Source of the DNA: JALEFZ01 sp038527485
GTDB taxonomy: Bacteria; Bacteroidota; Bacteroidia; J057
Reading direction: 5' to 3'
NCBI GenBank assembly: GCA_038527485.1
Contig: JBCBFT010000025.1
Span: forward strand, 1 to 64,000
Length of the DNA stretch: 64,000 nt
The notes beneath the pieces were generated by a model. That model searched no databases. It saw only the letters and a program-made list of their open reading frames with translations, and was not told where the DNA came from. Positions 17,684-26,613 of the stretch are shown here, piece by piece. The position numbers and the translations under genes were made by a program. Position 1 is the stretch's first letter. Each line of letters opens with the position of its first letter.

Positions 17684-18661
17684 ATGGATTTTATCATATA
17701 TGGCGCAGCAGCCCTCCTCGGATTGGCTATGTTTAGAAGCGGTTGGGTAGTCGTGCGGCAGCAACAAGCAGTCGTCCTTCAGCGTCTCGGAAAGTTCCAA
17801 CGCGCTGTACCTGCGGGATTTCACTTCAAGATTCCCTTTGTGGATCAAGTCGCAGGTAAGGTAAACCTGAAAGTCCAGCAGCTCGATGTAAATGTAGAGA
17901 CGAAAACCAAAGACGACGTATTCGTTCATCTCAAAGTTTCTGTTCAGTACTTCGTGATCAAGAGTAAAGTTTATGATGCATTTTATGAACTAGAAGATCC
18001 TAAGACGCAGATCACATCTTATGTCTTTGACGTAGTCCGTGCAGAAGTGCCTAAATTGAAGCTAGATGAAGTATTTGCTCGTAAGGACGATATCGCGATT
18101 GCCATCAAGGCAGAACTAGCCGAAGCGATGGACGGGTATGGATACGGAATCGTGAAAGCGCTCGTCACAGATATTGATCCTGATAAGCAGGTAAAGCAGG
18201 CCATGAACCGTATCAACGCGGCAGAGCGTGAAAAAGTAGCTGCCCAGTACGAGGCAGAAGCAGAGCGCATCAAAATTGTAGCCATCGCACAAGCGGAAGC
18301 CGAAAGTAAGAAACTTCAAGGACAAGGTATCGCAGATCAGCGTCGTGAGATCGCCAAAGGTCTGGAAGACTCTGTTGAAGCATTGAACAAAGTAGGGATC
18401 AACTCTCAAGAAGCATCTGCCCTGATCGTCGTTACACAGCACTATGATACGCTGCAAGCCATGGGCACGAACTCTAAGTCTAACTTGATCCTGCTCCCCA
18501 ACTCTCCATCGAATGCAAGTGATATGATGAATCAAATGATTACCTCTTTCACAGCTGCGAGCATGATGGGCGACGAAATGCGTAAGGACAGTGTCTCTGC
18601 AACACGTGAAGAAGGTGCCAAGCGTCTGTCTAACTTCCGCATCTCTAGCGATGATGAATAG
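17684..18661 (+). CDS. SPFH/stomatin-family membrane protein
   Basis: A 325-residue protein with one N-terminal membrane helix (about 2-22), an SPFH/Band 7 domain (about 22-190; VVRQQQAVVLQRLGKFQRAV and GFHFKIPFVDQV are typical), a long charged helix (about 170-230, AAEREKVAAQYEAEAERIK) for oligomerisation, and a C-terminal flexible tail. Stomatin and QmcA relatives form membrane-microdomain rings, often with an NfeD partner, but no NfeD-like gene is adjacent. The gene stands alone and is followed by a strong terminator. Confidence 0.9.
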   Translation: MDFIIYGAAALLGLAMFRSGWVVVRQQQAVVLQRLGKFQRAVPAGFHFKIPFVDQVAGKVNLKVQQLDVNVETKTKDDVFVHLKVSVQYFVIKSKVYDAFYELEDPKTQITSYVFDVVRAEVPKLKLDEVFARKDDIAIAIKAELAEAMDGYGYGIVKALVTDIDPDKQVKQAMNRINAAEREKVAAQYEAEAERIKIVAIAQAEAESKKLQGQGIADQRREIAKGLEDSVEALNKVGINSQEASALIVVTQHYDTLQAMGTNSKSNLILLPNSPSNASDMMNQMITSFTAASMMGDEMRKDSVSATREEGAKRLSNFRISSDDE

Positions 18662-19011
18662 AACCCAATCAAAAGGTAAGCAAGGTTGTTGTCATCTCTA
18701 ACCAAGTATCTCCTACACAATTATACCATAATTTGTATACCCGGCCGCGTGTCGGGTATTTTTTTGAATCAATATCATATGGGGGCTATCCCATAAGACA
18801 GGATCGTACTAGTCCACAAGGTTTGACTGTTTGATTTGTGCATGGACTCAGCATCTGCACACCTACTTCTCTGAAAATTCTCCCCTAATCATCGTCGGTT
18901 TTTCTCCTCTTAGCTACGAAAGTTAGTGCGTTTGTGAATGCGCATTTGTCATCTTCCATAAAAGATGTAAGATTGTCCCTAAATCACATTCGACACACAA
19001 ATAATATTCAT
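18662..19011. other. Intergenic region between SPFH gene and nucleotidyltransferase gene
   Basis: This 350-bp gap holds the SPFH terminator near its start. Beyond it there is a small palindrome, ATGGGGGCTATCCCAT (18779-18794), and otherwise unremarkable sequence. No RNA gene or conserved ORF was recognised; the nucleotidyltransferase promoter should lie here. Confidence 0.4.
18737..18766 (+). terminator. Terminator after SPFH gene
   Basis: ATACCCG at 18737-18743 pairs with CGGGTAT at 18753-18759, followed by TTTTTTG. Confidence 0.85.
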
Positions 19012-19926
19012 ATGAAACCCACATTATTGGTATTGGCCGCAGGAATGGGAAGCCGCTATGGTGGACTCAAACAGGTAGATCAGGTAGGTCCATCAGGAGA
19101 AACCATCATCGACTATTCTGTTTACGATGCCATTCGTGCAGGATTTGGGAAGGTCGTATTCGTCATCCGCAAGGAAATCGAAGCGGCATTTAAGGAAGCT
19201 TTTGGGAATAAATTCTCAGACCAGATTGAGGTCGTCTATGTTCATCAGGAATTGGATATGCTGCCTGAAGGCTTTTCTGTACCTGAAGGACGTGTCAAAC
19301 CTTGGGGGACTGCCCACGCTGTGATGATGGCCCAGGAAGCCATTCAAGAGCCATTCGCGATGATCAACGCAGACGATTTTTATGGTAGGGAGGCTTTTGA
19401 AGTCATTGCAAAGTTTCTGACAGCGAGCGCACCGACCAATAATACCTATTGCATCGTGGGCTACAAGTTGGAAAATACCCTTTCAGACCATGGTTCTGTA
19501 AACCGTGGAGAAATTCATACCAATGCACAAGGGCATCTGACATTCATCAGCGAGCGCCATAAGATTCGTCGCACAACAGAAGGTGTCGTCTATGAGGAGG
19601 CAGACGGTATCCATCCTATCTCAGCAGATGCGATGGTTTCTATGAATATGATGGGCTTTACGCCTACGCTCTTTGATTTTGGGGAGGAATATTTCACCAA
19701 CTTTTTGAGGGAGAAAGGCCAGGAAATGAAATCAGAATTTTATGTACCGACACTTCTCGATCTTACCATCAAAGACAAAGGCGTAGTAGTGGATATCCTA
19801 TCTTCAGATGCCAACTGGTTTGGGGTGACGTACAAAGAAGATAAGCCTATCGTGCAGGAAAGCCTCCGAAAGTTGGTAGAACAGGGAGTCTATCCTAAAA
19901 ATCTATGGAGTAAGGAGAAGGTATAG
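19012..19926 (+). CDS. Sugar-phosphate nucleotidyltransferase family protein
   Basis: A 304-residue protein with a nucleotidyltransferase (GT-A-like) fold. The N-terminal nucleotide-binding loop is LVLAAGMGSRYGGLKQVD, and INADDFYG supplies the metal-binding Asp pair. The start at 19012 (MKPTLLVLAAG) was chosen over an upstream one because it places the loop at the N-terminus. It probably activates a sugar phosphate to an NDP-sugar; the substrate cannot be read from sequence. It is transcribed alone and followed by a strong terminator about 120 bases on. Confidence 0.88.
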   Translation: MKPTLLVLAAGMGSRYGGLKQVDQVGPSGETIIDYSVYDAIRAGFGKVVFVIRKEIEAAFKEAFGNKFSDQIEVVYVHQELDMLPEGFSVPEGRVKPWGTAHAVMMAQEAIQEPFAMINADDFYGREAFEVIAKFLTASAPTNNTYCIVGYKLENTLSDHGSVNRGEIHTNAQGHLTFISERHKIRRTTEGVVYEEADGIHPISADAMVSMNMMGFTPTLFDFGEEYFTNFLREKGQEMKSEFYVPTLLDLTIKDKGVVVDILSSDANWFGVTYKEDKPIVQESLRKLVEQGVYPKNLWSKEKV

Positions 19927-20044
19927 TTGGATTATAAGTAGGTGGACAAAAGATTTCGAGAACAGAGTTGAGAGTTAACGTACTATTAATCAGCACTTTT
20001 CAAACTATCTGATCACATCTGTCAATCTACTTAAATTGAAATAA

Positions 20045-20084
20045 AAAAGGTCAAGCCTGTAGGATTCAGCTTGACCTTTTTCTT
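20045..20084. terminator. Bidirectional terminator
   Basis: AAAAGGTCAAGC at 20045-20056 and GCTTGACCTTTT at 20069-20080 form a perfect 12-bp stem with A-rich left and T-rich right flanks, so it can work for both convergent genes. Confidence 0.85.
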
Positions 20085-20092
20085 TTATACTG

Positions 20093-20301
20093 GAGACCAC
20101 GTTGTAGTAGTGGAAGTAGGTGAATATGCCTTGGCGGTGGTAAAGAACCGATCACGTTGTGGCGGTGGTAAGGGATCGCATTGTGGTGAGGGCGAGGGAC
20201 CGACCATGTGATGGCGGTGGCTAGGGACCACGCCTTAGCGGTGGTAATAAGGGACCGACCACATTTTGGCGGTGGCTAGAGACCACGCCTTAGCGGTGGT
20301 C
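20093..20301. repeat. Degenerate ~28-bp tandem repeat array
   Basis: About seven imperfect units alternate between two forms: GGGACCGACCAC...TGGCGGTGGCTA and GGGACCACGCCTTAGCGGTGG. The latter folds as a hairpin (GACCACGC against GCGGTGGTC). The last two pairs (20197-20251 and 20252-20301) are nearly identical, which implies recent duplication. The array is more GC-rich than its surroundings and ends exactly at the stop codon of the convergent gene, so it would form part of that gene's 3' untranslated region. Confidence 0.75.
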
Positions 20302-21360
20302 CTACGATTCGATCTCGTCGGAGAAATATATTTTGTAATAGAACATCCCGCGCTGCTCGTCAAAGCTACGCTCTAGATATTCACTTGCTTCCTCGACCTT
20401 CTTGGGAGGGAGACGAATTTCAATTTCATTGTCTAGCTTGATCAAGGACTTAAAGTTTTTCTTCATGCTTCGCACCGCATACTTTGAGATGGCAAAGCCC
20501 TCTTCCGCAGGAGGGAGCGATTCTATATCTTCACGGTGACGCCGAAAATCATCAAACTGGTCTTGATACTCAGGTTGTACAATGACTTCTTCTTTGAAAT
20601 CTTCGAGGTCAAACTCCTTATTCTTGTTGAAGTAGTTGAGCGACTTATTTAGGAAAACGACTTGTTCCTTTTTGTCTTGTTCTCGAGCAAACACCTCCTC
20701 ACAAAAGTCTTTGGTCAGTGCCATGAAGCTTTCGGTTTGGAAGCTGTTGTCTTGAATGCGTGTCACATGCAGGAAATCATCCCGCCAGTAGGCCGTGTCT
20801 TCACTCGATTTATCCACCATCAGTACGCTGAAGCCATCGTCTGCATAGGTATTAAATACCAAGCACCCTTTATCCAGTTTCTTGATGTTGATGCCTTGCT
20901 CAGCCGTCATGTCTACATCATCTTCTTTGCCTTCGACCTTGAGGAAGATGTCTTTGTTCTCTGACTTGAACAGACCGATGGCTTCCAAAGGTGTATCTTC
21001 GACCATGCACTCCCGAAAGTGCGCAACATAAAACTCCCCACTTTTGATGTGAGGGTGCATAGAAACGGAGTAAAGATGCTGGAGTAAGGCTACCGAGTGC
21101 TCTAGAAAATTCTCTCGGCTATCCTCAAAGATATTCTTACAGAAGGTATAGACCTCATTGAGGTTGATGTCTGTGTCATGGGCAAATTTGAAAAACTCTT
21201 CTGCCTTGAAAGGCTTCAAAAAGTAGTCCTCTAATAATTGCCCCATGTCCTCGTCAAAATCAAATAAATCCTTCGATTTTACGATTCCTTCTTCTTTGAT
21301 TTTATTTCCTACTTTATGAACAGCCAATGTAGTGAGTCTGGCTTGCGATAAATCCAGCAT
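20302..21360 (-). CDS. Nucleoid-associated protein (NdpA/YejK-like family)
   Basis: A 352-residue cytosolic protein. The N-terminus (LDLSQARLTTLAVHKVGNKI) and the FYVAHFRECMVEDTPLEAIGLFKSE segment match the 37-kDa nucleoid-associated family as annotated in Bacteroidota. It is acidic and has no membrane segment. Proposed role is DNA binding in the nucleoid, known mainly from the E. coli relative. Its mRNA would run into the GC-rich hairpin array directly after the stop codon. Confidence 0.75.
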   Translation of the reverse strand: MLDLSQARLTTLAVHKVGNKIKEEGIVKSKDLFDFDEDMGQLLEDYFLKPFKAEEFFKFAHDTDINLNEVYTFCKNIFEDSRENFLEHSVALLQHLYSVSMHPHIKSGEFYVAHFRECMVEDTPLEAIGLFKSENKDIFLKVEGKEDDVDMTAEQGINIKKLDKGCLVFNTYADDGFSVLMVDKSSEDTAYWRDDFLHVTRIQDNSFQTESFMALTKDFCEEVFAREQDKKEQVVFLNKSLNYFNKNKEFDLEDFKEEVIVQPEYQDQFDDFRRHREDIESLPPAEEGFAISKYAVRSMKKNFKSLIKLDNEIEIRLPPKKVEEASEYLERSFDEQRGMFYYKIYFSDEIES

Positions 21361-21464
21361 AATTTTCTTTCCAATCTATGGGTAAAATCCTATCAAAATT
21401 AGCAAAAGCGGTGAGAAATGCCTGATTTTTCGGCAAAAAGATATGCACAATTCGTACTTTGAAC

Positions 21465-22967
21465 TCAAAGATGGTGGATAATGTCTAAGGCCGTCATCCG
21501 TGTCTGTCCCAAATGATCTGCGGCAGCATCTCCTGCTCTACCATGTAGAAAGACGCCTAAGCCTGCAGCTTCCTGAATGCCATATCCTTGACCCATTAAC
21601 GAGCCTATGATTCCACTCAGTACGTCGCCACTCCCACCTTTGGCCATGCCAGGATTACCTGTGGTATTGACGTAGGTATGTCCACTGGCTCCTGCGACGA
21701 TGGTTCCTGCGCCTTTGAGTACGACTGTCACGGCCTTGTCTTGAGCCAATCGCTCCGCCGCTTCTAGTCGTCTTTGATTGACGGTATCTACTCCGAGTAG
21801 TCTTCGCATCTCTCCTGGATGAGGCGTCAGCACCGTAGCATCTGGCAAGGAAGCCCATAGCTCCTGATACTGGGAAAGAATGTTCAATGCATCGGCATCC
21901 AGCAACAAAGGAACTTGAACCATAGGCAATATTTCACGGAGAAAATCTGCGGTAGCTATTTCCTGTCCCATGCCTGGACCGATCACCACGGCTGTCTTTC
22001 CTTGGAGATGCTGATCCAATACCTCTACAGCTTGTTTTCCTAGATAATCCCCCGAAACATCGACACACATAGCTTCAGGTGCATGATGCAAGACTGTATC
22101 GCGACAGGCCGTCGGAACCAAGGATGTCACCAAGCCTCCACCTGCACGTAGTGCAGCTTGTGTCGTAAGAGAAATCGCCCCCGTCATGTTTCGGCTCCCT
22201 CCTACTACCAAGACATGGCCAAAGTCTCCTTTATGCGCAGCTGTATGCCGTACCTGCTTCAACTGTTGCTCTACATGTGCATGTGTGAGGACCGTTCGTT
22301 TGATGTCCAAGGCATCTATCACATCTGGCCAAAGCCCTATGTCTATTACCTCTATTTCTCCACAAAATAGGGAAGCAGGGGTGACGAAGTGACATACTTT
22401 GGGTAGCTGAAAGGTATACGTTTTCTCTGCCTGCAATGGGGTATTGATGGCTTCTCCTGTGCTAGCGTCCAAGCCACTGGGCAGATCAATCGCCAGTATC
22501 CTAGGATTACTTTTGCGGAGCGCATCTATAAGCCCCAAAACTGGATCTCGAAGCGCAGATTGGATGCCTGTGCCCAGCAAACCATCAATCAACAGAGGAG
22601 AAATCGAAAAGCTATCCAACCATACTTGTAAAGGCTCCTGTCCGTACAAGGTAATGGGAATCGGCATTTCTCCAATGATCTCATAGTTGATCCTGGCATC
22701 GCCCTCAAAGCGTGTAGGATCATGAGAAAGCAGAATCTGAACCTCCATACCCGCTTGATGCAACTGCCGCGCAATCACTAATCCATCTCCCCCATTATTT
22801 CCTGGGCCCACGAGTATCCCAAATGCTTTTTGCTGAGGATAGTCCCTCAAAATGGATTGTGCCATGCGTAAGGCAGCATTCTCCATCAGAATAAGAGAGG
22901 GATAATTTCTCTCATGGATTTGGATACGGTCGGCCTCACGTATCTGGTGGGCATTGGCTAAGCGCAT
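21465..22967 (-). CDS. nnr: Bifunctional NAD(P)H-hydrate epimerase / ADP-dependent dehydratase
   Basis: A 500-residue metabolite-repair enzyme. The N-terminal YjeF-N epimerase domain (about 1-215) has VGPGNNGGDGLVIARQLH. The C-terminal ribokinase-like dehydratase domain (about 225-500) has VVGGSRNMTGAISL, VIGPGMGQ, LTPHPGEMRRL and the nucleotide-site GNPGMAKGGSGDVLSG. Together they restore hydrated NAD(P)H. ATG 22967 (MRLANAHQIREAD) was chosen over the upstream frame because it matches the family start. The exported hypothetical protein upstream ends 20 bases before it and may be cotranscribed. Confidence 0.95.
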   Translation of the reverse strand: MRLANAHQIREADRIQIHERNYPSLILMENAALRMAQSILRDYPQQKAFGILVGPGNNGGDGLVIARQLHQAGMEVQILLSHDPTRFEGDARINYEIIGEMPIPITLYGQEPLQVWLDSFSISPLLIDGLLGTGIQSALRDPVLGLIDALRKSNPRILAIDLPSGLDASTGEAINTPLQAEKTYTFQLPKVCHFVTPASLFCGEIEVIDIGLWPDVIDALDIKRTVLTHAHVEQQLKQVRHTAAHKGDFGHVLVVGGSRNMTGAISLTTQAALRAGGGLVTSLVPTACRDTVLHHAPEAMCVDVSGDYLGKQAVEVLDQHLQGKTAVVIGPGMGQEIATADFLREILPMVQVPLLLDADALNILSQYQELWASLPDATVLTPHPGEMRRLLGVDTVNQRRLEAAERLAQDKAVTVVLKGAGTIVAGASGHTYVNTTGNPGMAKGGSGDVLSGIIGSLMGQGYGIQEAAGLGVFLHGRAGDAAADHLGQTRMTALDIIHHL

Positions 22968-22987
22968 AGAAATGATTTTGTATATCC

Positions 22988-23473
22988 CTACTTGTCGGTT
23001 TTCTGTTGGCAAAAGGGTACAGCCATGAAGGGTAGTTCGCCTGCCTCTGCATCGAGCGGTATGATCTCCCGCACAATTTTTCCATTCTCCACTTTTAACA
23101 AACGCTGGATTTTGACGCTCAACCTCAAGGCGCCTTCTCCTGGCGGAAAGTCACGAGGAGATAGCCACTCCGATAGTACAATCTGAATCCCATTTTCGCT
23201 TGATTCCTTGGAGACAAGACGCTTGGGCTTCCCCATCGAAACCTGCGCCCAGATAGAAATCCCCTGCAAGACGACGATCTCACCAGAATCCACCGAAATA
23301 TCAGGTGTGATATCTATCGTATCCGCCGCATTGAGACACAGCACGGTAGATCCCATGAGTGTCTTGTCTGTTTCTTCACCGTTGAGCTGATACACAAACC
23401 CCTGCGCCTGAGTTTGGAAGGGAATCATCAGGCATCCCCACACACACATAAAAATAATCGATCGAATGTTCAT
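22988..23473 (-). CDS. Hypothetical exported protein
   Basis: A protein of about 161 residues from the ATG at 23473 (MNIRSIIFMCVWGCLM). A cleavable signal peptide ends near QTQAQ (about residue 25). The mature part is beta-rich and contains LSPRDFPPGEGALRLSVKIQRLL. No family was recognised. It precedes nnr on the same strand with a 20-base gap. Confidence 0.6.
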   Translation of the reverse strand: MNIRSIIFMCVWGCLMIPFQTQAQGFVYQLNGEETDKTLMGSTVLCLNAADTIDITPDISVDSGEIVVLQGISIWAQVSMGKPKRLVSKESSENGIQIVLSEWLSPRDFPPGEGALRLSVKIQRLLKVENGKIVREIIPLDAEAGELPFMAVPFCQQKTDK

Positions 23474-23740
23474 ACGCGATATTTGTCCGAAAATACATTT
23501 TCCCAAATAAAATCCCATTAAGAGACTAAACATTATCTCGAATAACGCTTCATCTCCTTATTTTGGTTTAGCGAAGTACCTAATTATTGAAAATGTACCT
23601 GTATCCGTGGTAAACAGCGTGTATCTAAAAAATCATTCTCGATTTCCGAATTCAACATAACATTGTTAGATTTTATTTAAATAATAAACTGAATGTGTTA
23701 TGATAAAGGGAAAAGAATCCTTAGCATTGATAAAAACGAC

Positions 23741-24421
23741 ATGAAGATTACTTTCTACGGCCACGCATGCTTCGGAGTCCAAATAGGCGAAACCCATATT
23801 TTATTTGATCCCTTCATTTCGGGAAATCCTGCTGCGAAAGCCATCAACGTGGAGGAGATTCCTGCTGATTTCATCTTTCTTTCTCACGGGCATCAAGACC
23901 ATGTGTTAGATGCAGCCAGCATCGCTTCTTGCACAGGTGCCAAGCTGATCTCCAACTATGAGATCGTCTCGTGGTATCAGGGGCAAGGATTTGACAATGT
24001 ACATCCCTTGAATCACGGCGGAAATATGCACCTAGACTTCGGACGCGTGAAATATGTCAATGCTATCCACTCGAGTGTGCTGCCAGATGGTACGTATGGA
24101 GGGAATCCAGGTGGGTTTGTCTTTGAGACTGCGGAAAAAACCTTTTATTACTCGGGAGATACTGCTTTGACTTATGACATGAAGCTGATTGCAGAAGAAT
24201 TCCAGGTGGACTTTGCCTTTTTATGTATAGGAGATAATTTTACAATGGGCGTGCAAGATGGGATCAAAGCCGCTCAATTTGTGGAGACAGATCATGTGGT
24301 CGGTATGCACTTTGACACATTTCCGCCTATTGCCATAGACCACGACAAAGCAGTAGCGGATTTCCAAGCAGTTGGTAAGACACTGAAGCTGCCTAAGATT
24401 GGAGAATCCTTTGAAATGTAA
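23741..24421 (+). CDS. Metal-dependent hydrolase, UPF0173 / metallo-beta-lactamase fold
   Basis: A 226-residue cytosolic protein. It starts MKITFYGHACFGVQ, has the metal-binding motif FLSHGHQDHVLDA near residues 45-57, a later conserved His-containing segment AIHSS, SGDTALTYDM with a bridging Asp, and GMHFDTFPP near the end. This is the usual layout of the UPF0173 branch of the MBL fold. Substrate unknown. The in-frame codons before 23741 do not resemble the family, so that ATG was chosen. It converges on the BtuF-like gene with only 5 bases between. Confidence 0.9.
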   Translation: MKITFYGHACFGVQIGETHILFDPFISGNPAAKAINVEEIPADFIFLSHGHQDHVLDAASIASCTGAKLISNYEIVSWYQGQGFDNVHPLNHGGNMHLDFGRVKYVNAIHSSVLPDGTYGGNPGGFVFETAEKTFYYSGDTALTYDMKLIAEEFQVDFAFLCIGDNFTMGVQDGIKAAQFVETDHVVGMHFDTFPPIAIDHDKAVADFQAVGKTLKLPKIGESFEM

Positions 24422-24426
24422 GACGC

Positions 24427-25224
24427 TTACATTTTCTTTTCCCCTTCTAGTAACTGCGAAAAATAAGGAAAGGCTTCTTTCATCCTAACTCCGTACCAGG
24501 AAAACATTTCCCCATCGACTAGTTGTATGCTGGCATGGGGAAATAATTTTTGGAAGAATGCTATGTCCTTCTCTTTAAAAGGATAAGGCTCAGAAGATAG
24601 CCAAATGCGATCGACGGATGTCTTGTCTAATTGTTTCTCCTCCACTCTGGGATATCGCCCCTCCCAGGCGCGCGCGGGATTATCTACACCGAGTGCCTCC
24701 AAGATTGATTGGATATAAGTATCGCTTCCCGCTACCATATAGGGATCTTTCCAGATGAAATATAGAATCCGCTCCGCTTCTAAACTCAGATGGAATGAAC
24801 TCCGCGCGGCTTCGATCTCTTCCACCACCTCCCTAGCTTTTGCCTCTGTATCTGTGATTGTGCCCAAGTCACTTATCATCTGAATGGCTTTCTCCACACA
24901 CTTCACGTCTATCACAAATACAGGATAATGCTTGGAGAGTTCCGCAACCATTTCGGGGGTATTCTCTTCCTTTTCTGCGATGATCAGATCAGGCTTCAAA
25001 GCATGTAAGCGATCAAATTTGACTTCTTTGGTCCCCCCTACCCTCTTGATAGCCTTCACCTTGTCAGCTGGATGAATGCAAAATCTCGTCCTCCCCACCA
25101 CACGATCTACTCCAACCAACTCAATCAAGGTTTCGGTTATCGAAGGACAAAGGGAGATAATCCGCTGAGGAACCGTGTCTAGTTTTACCTCTCTACCCAA
25201 ATGATCTATAAGATGCTTCCACAT
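24427..25224 (-). CDS. BtuF-like helical-backbone metal receptor / cobalamin-binding family protein
   Basis: A 265-residue protein of the periplasmic-binding-protein type 3 fold: RIISLCPSITETLIELVGVDRVVGRT at the start, LKPDLIIAEKEEN in the N-lobe and SSEPYPFKE in the C-lobe. Relatives bind vitamin B12, heme or siderophores for ABC import. Here no signal peptide or lipobox is seen: the protein starts MWKHLIDHLGREVKLDT, directly with the conserved fold, and no longer in-frame extension supplies one. No permease or ATPase is adjacent. Either it is cytosolic or it is exported by an unusual route. Confidence 0.8.
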   Translation of the reverse strand: MWKHLIDHLGREVKLDTVPQRIISLCPSITETLIELVGVDRVVGRTRFCIHPADKVKAIKRVGGTKEVKFDRLHALKPDLIIAEKEENTPEMVAELSKHYPVFVIDVKCVEKAIQMISDLGTITDTEAKAREVVEEIEAARSSFHLSLEAERILYFIWKDPYMVAGSDTYIQSILEALGVDNPARAWEGRYPRVEEKQLDKTSVDRIWLSSEPYPFKEKDIAFFQKLFPHASIQLVDGEMFSWYGVRMKEAFPYFSQLLEGEKKM

Positions 25225-25230
25225 GCCCAA

Positions 25231-25560
25231 ATATAGCGAAGCTCCTTCCTAGAAATACAAATTTCCAAGAAGGAGCAGTACATATAACAACGTTAGATAT
25301 CTTATCTAAGATAAAGACTAATAGTCTGTAATGATGATCACGAATGAGTGGATTTCGTACTTCCTATGTAGAGATGTCGATTTATCACGACTCCACATAG
25401 AAAACAAATCCTATCTGAATTCATTCGTGATAATCACTTGTCACTTAATCCTTTTAGTATCTAGCAATCGCCTTCAACATCCCGAGGATGAATATCGGGC
25501 CCCCAAATAGTCTGTTACTATACTCGAAAATTATAGCATAAAACTTTTGTTACAGCGTAA
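25231..25560. other. Intergenic region carrying a 95-bp inverted-repeat element
   Basis: This 330-bp gap contains copy A of the 95-bp element (25337-25431). A short hairpin, CCCGA/TCGGG, follows at about 25482-25500 and may terminate the CotH-like gene transcript on the minus strand. Nothing else was recognised. Confidence 0.5.
25337..25431. mobile_element. 95-bp element with inverted ends, copy A
   Basis: The ends are perfect 11-bp inverted repeats, ATCACGAATGA (25337-25347) and TCATTCGTGAT (25421-25431). Inside, CTATGTAGAGATGTCG faces CGACTCCACATAG, so the whole element can fold into one long interrupted hairpin. Two further copies of the same length lie at 40557-40651 and 59638-59732. It has no coding capacity. 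It resembles a MITE or a REP/BIME-like unit; target-site duplications are not obvious. Confidence 0.75.
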
Positions 25561-26613
25561 TCAATTAGCGGTGCGGCAGAGCTCAAAAAAGTGACGCTTG
25601 CGCAACTTATCAGACTCCAGAATGTCATAAAACCCATCCAGGTATTTCAAACAGTACTTTTGCATCTTTGGACTGAGCATATTGGGTCTTTGATAGAGTG
25701 CGTACATATCCTCCTTAGCTGCTCGAAAACGTGCAAAGGTACGCTCCATCTCTGCTTCAGGTCGACAAAATCCTCTATAGACTCTTTGTGTCACGGAGTT
25801 AATTCCAAGGGTCGGATCGGGATTGGCATAGGGCGCGTTAATGATCCCACTCCAGTCAAAATCATAGGGAATGATGATAGGGGATGCGCCTGGTTCTGTC
25901 CGAACCATTTTGATGTTGTGCACACCTGGAATCGACCAATCGGTATTGCCCACCATGTACTGATATACACTGAGGTGATTGGTGGTAGAAGCCATCGTTT
26001 GATTGGGATGTACATATTTTATTTCATCTTCCTTCCCTCCTAGTCTTGCTGCAAGGAGTTCTAGGGGTTCGATGATGAAGCCTCTTTCCCTGATCGTATC
26101 CACTTTTCCTACGGAGTCAATGATTGTGAAATCGACCCAACGTACCTGGAAGCTGGTATCTGTAATTAGGTTGTATCCTTTGTAGACCAAGTACTCGGCA
26201 GCAATGAAGTCGCGGTAGTTTCCTTTATCCCAACGACAAGGGACAACCATTTTGACTTTATCTAATCCTTCGAATCGAGTGTTGAGGGTCGTTTTTCCAG
26301 AGAAGTTTAGCCTGAGAGGGGGAAGTTTGCATCGCTGACGGCGAAAATTTCCTCTGATCTTGATTTTGACAGGGAGGGAGTCTGTGCCATCCGCTATGAA
26401 TTGAAAGGGATGATATTCACGTTCATCTCCACGATCTTTCAAGAGAGATTTCATGTCTCCCATCAAGGTAATTTGAAGGGGAGCTTCTTCGGAAAAGATC
26501 GGGTGAAACTTTGAATCGTCTTGTGGTTGGGGGGCATATGATCGAAATGCCATCAAAGCAAGGATCATAGCGAGTGAAAAGAGTAGAAATAGGTGGCGTA
26601 AAAATTTCATCAT
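25561..26613 (-). CDS. Exported protein with CotH-kinase-like features
   Basis: A 350-residue exported protein with a hydrophobic N-terminal signal (about 5-25). Several segments follow the CotH plan: IKIRGNFRRQRCKLPPLRLN, YRDFIAAEYLVYKGYNL, a central substrate-side region, then YQYMVGNTDWSIPGVHN and IIPYDFDWSGIINAP, resembling the N...D and DFD metal/ATP motifs of CotH-type kinases. The assignment is inferred from motif order, not certain. Its start overlaps the stop of the NRDE gene as ATGA, so the two are translationally coupled. Either of two adjacent ATG codons (26613 or 26610) could be used. Confidence 0.6.
   Translation of the reverse strand: MMKFLRHLFLLFSLAMILALMAFRSYAPQPQDDSKFHPIFSEEAPLQITLMGDMKSLLKDRGDEREYHPFQFIADGTDSLPVKIKIRGNFRRQRCKLPPLRLNFSGKTTLNTRFEGLDKVKMVVPCRWDKGNYRDFIAAEYLVYKGYNLITDTSFQVRWVDFTIIDSVGKVDTIRERGFIIEPLELLAARLGGKEDEIKYVHPNQTMASTTNHLSVYQYMVGNTDWSIPGVHNIKMVRTEPGASPIIIPYDFDWSGIINAPYANPDPTLGINSVTQRVYRGFCRPEAEMERTFARFRAAKEDMYALYQRPNMLSPKMQKYCLKYLDGFYDILESDKLRKRHFFELCRTAN

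Larger units (their letters stand above)
19927..20301. other. Intergenic region with terminator and tandem repeats
   Basis: The 375-bp gap between two convergent genes contains a 12-bp-stem terminator (20045-20084) and then a degenerate GC-rich tandem array (20093-20301) that runs up to the stop codon of the next gene. The first 110 bases show nothing recognisable. Confidence 0.6.

Noticed and set aside
18779..18794. Palindrome ATGGGGGCTATCCCAT as an operator
   Set aside because: Five-base arms only, far from both neighbouring start codons, and no second copy was seen.
20093..20301. CRISPR array
   Set aside because: Units are degenerate and contiguous, with no constant repeat separated by unique spacers, and no cas genes are present.
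25337..25431. 95-bp element as a riboswitch or attenuator of the adjacent genes
   Set aside because: Its copies sit downstream of or between unrelated genes in different orientations, which fits a dispersed repeat better than a cis-regulator.
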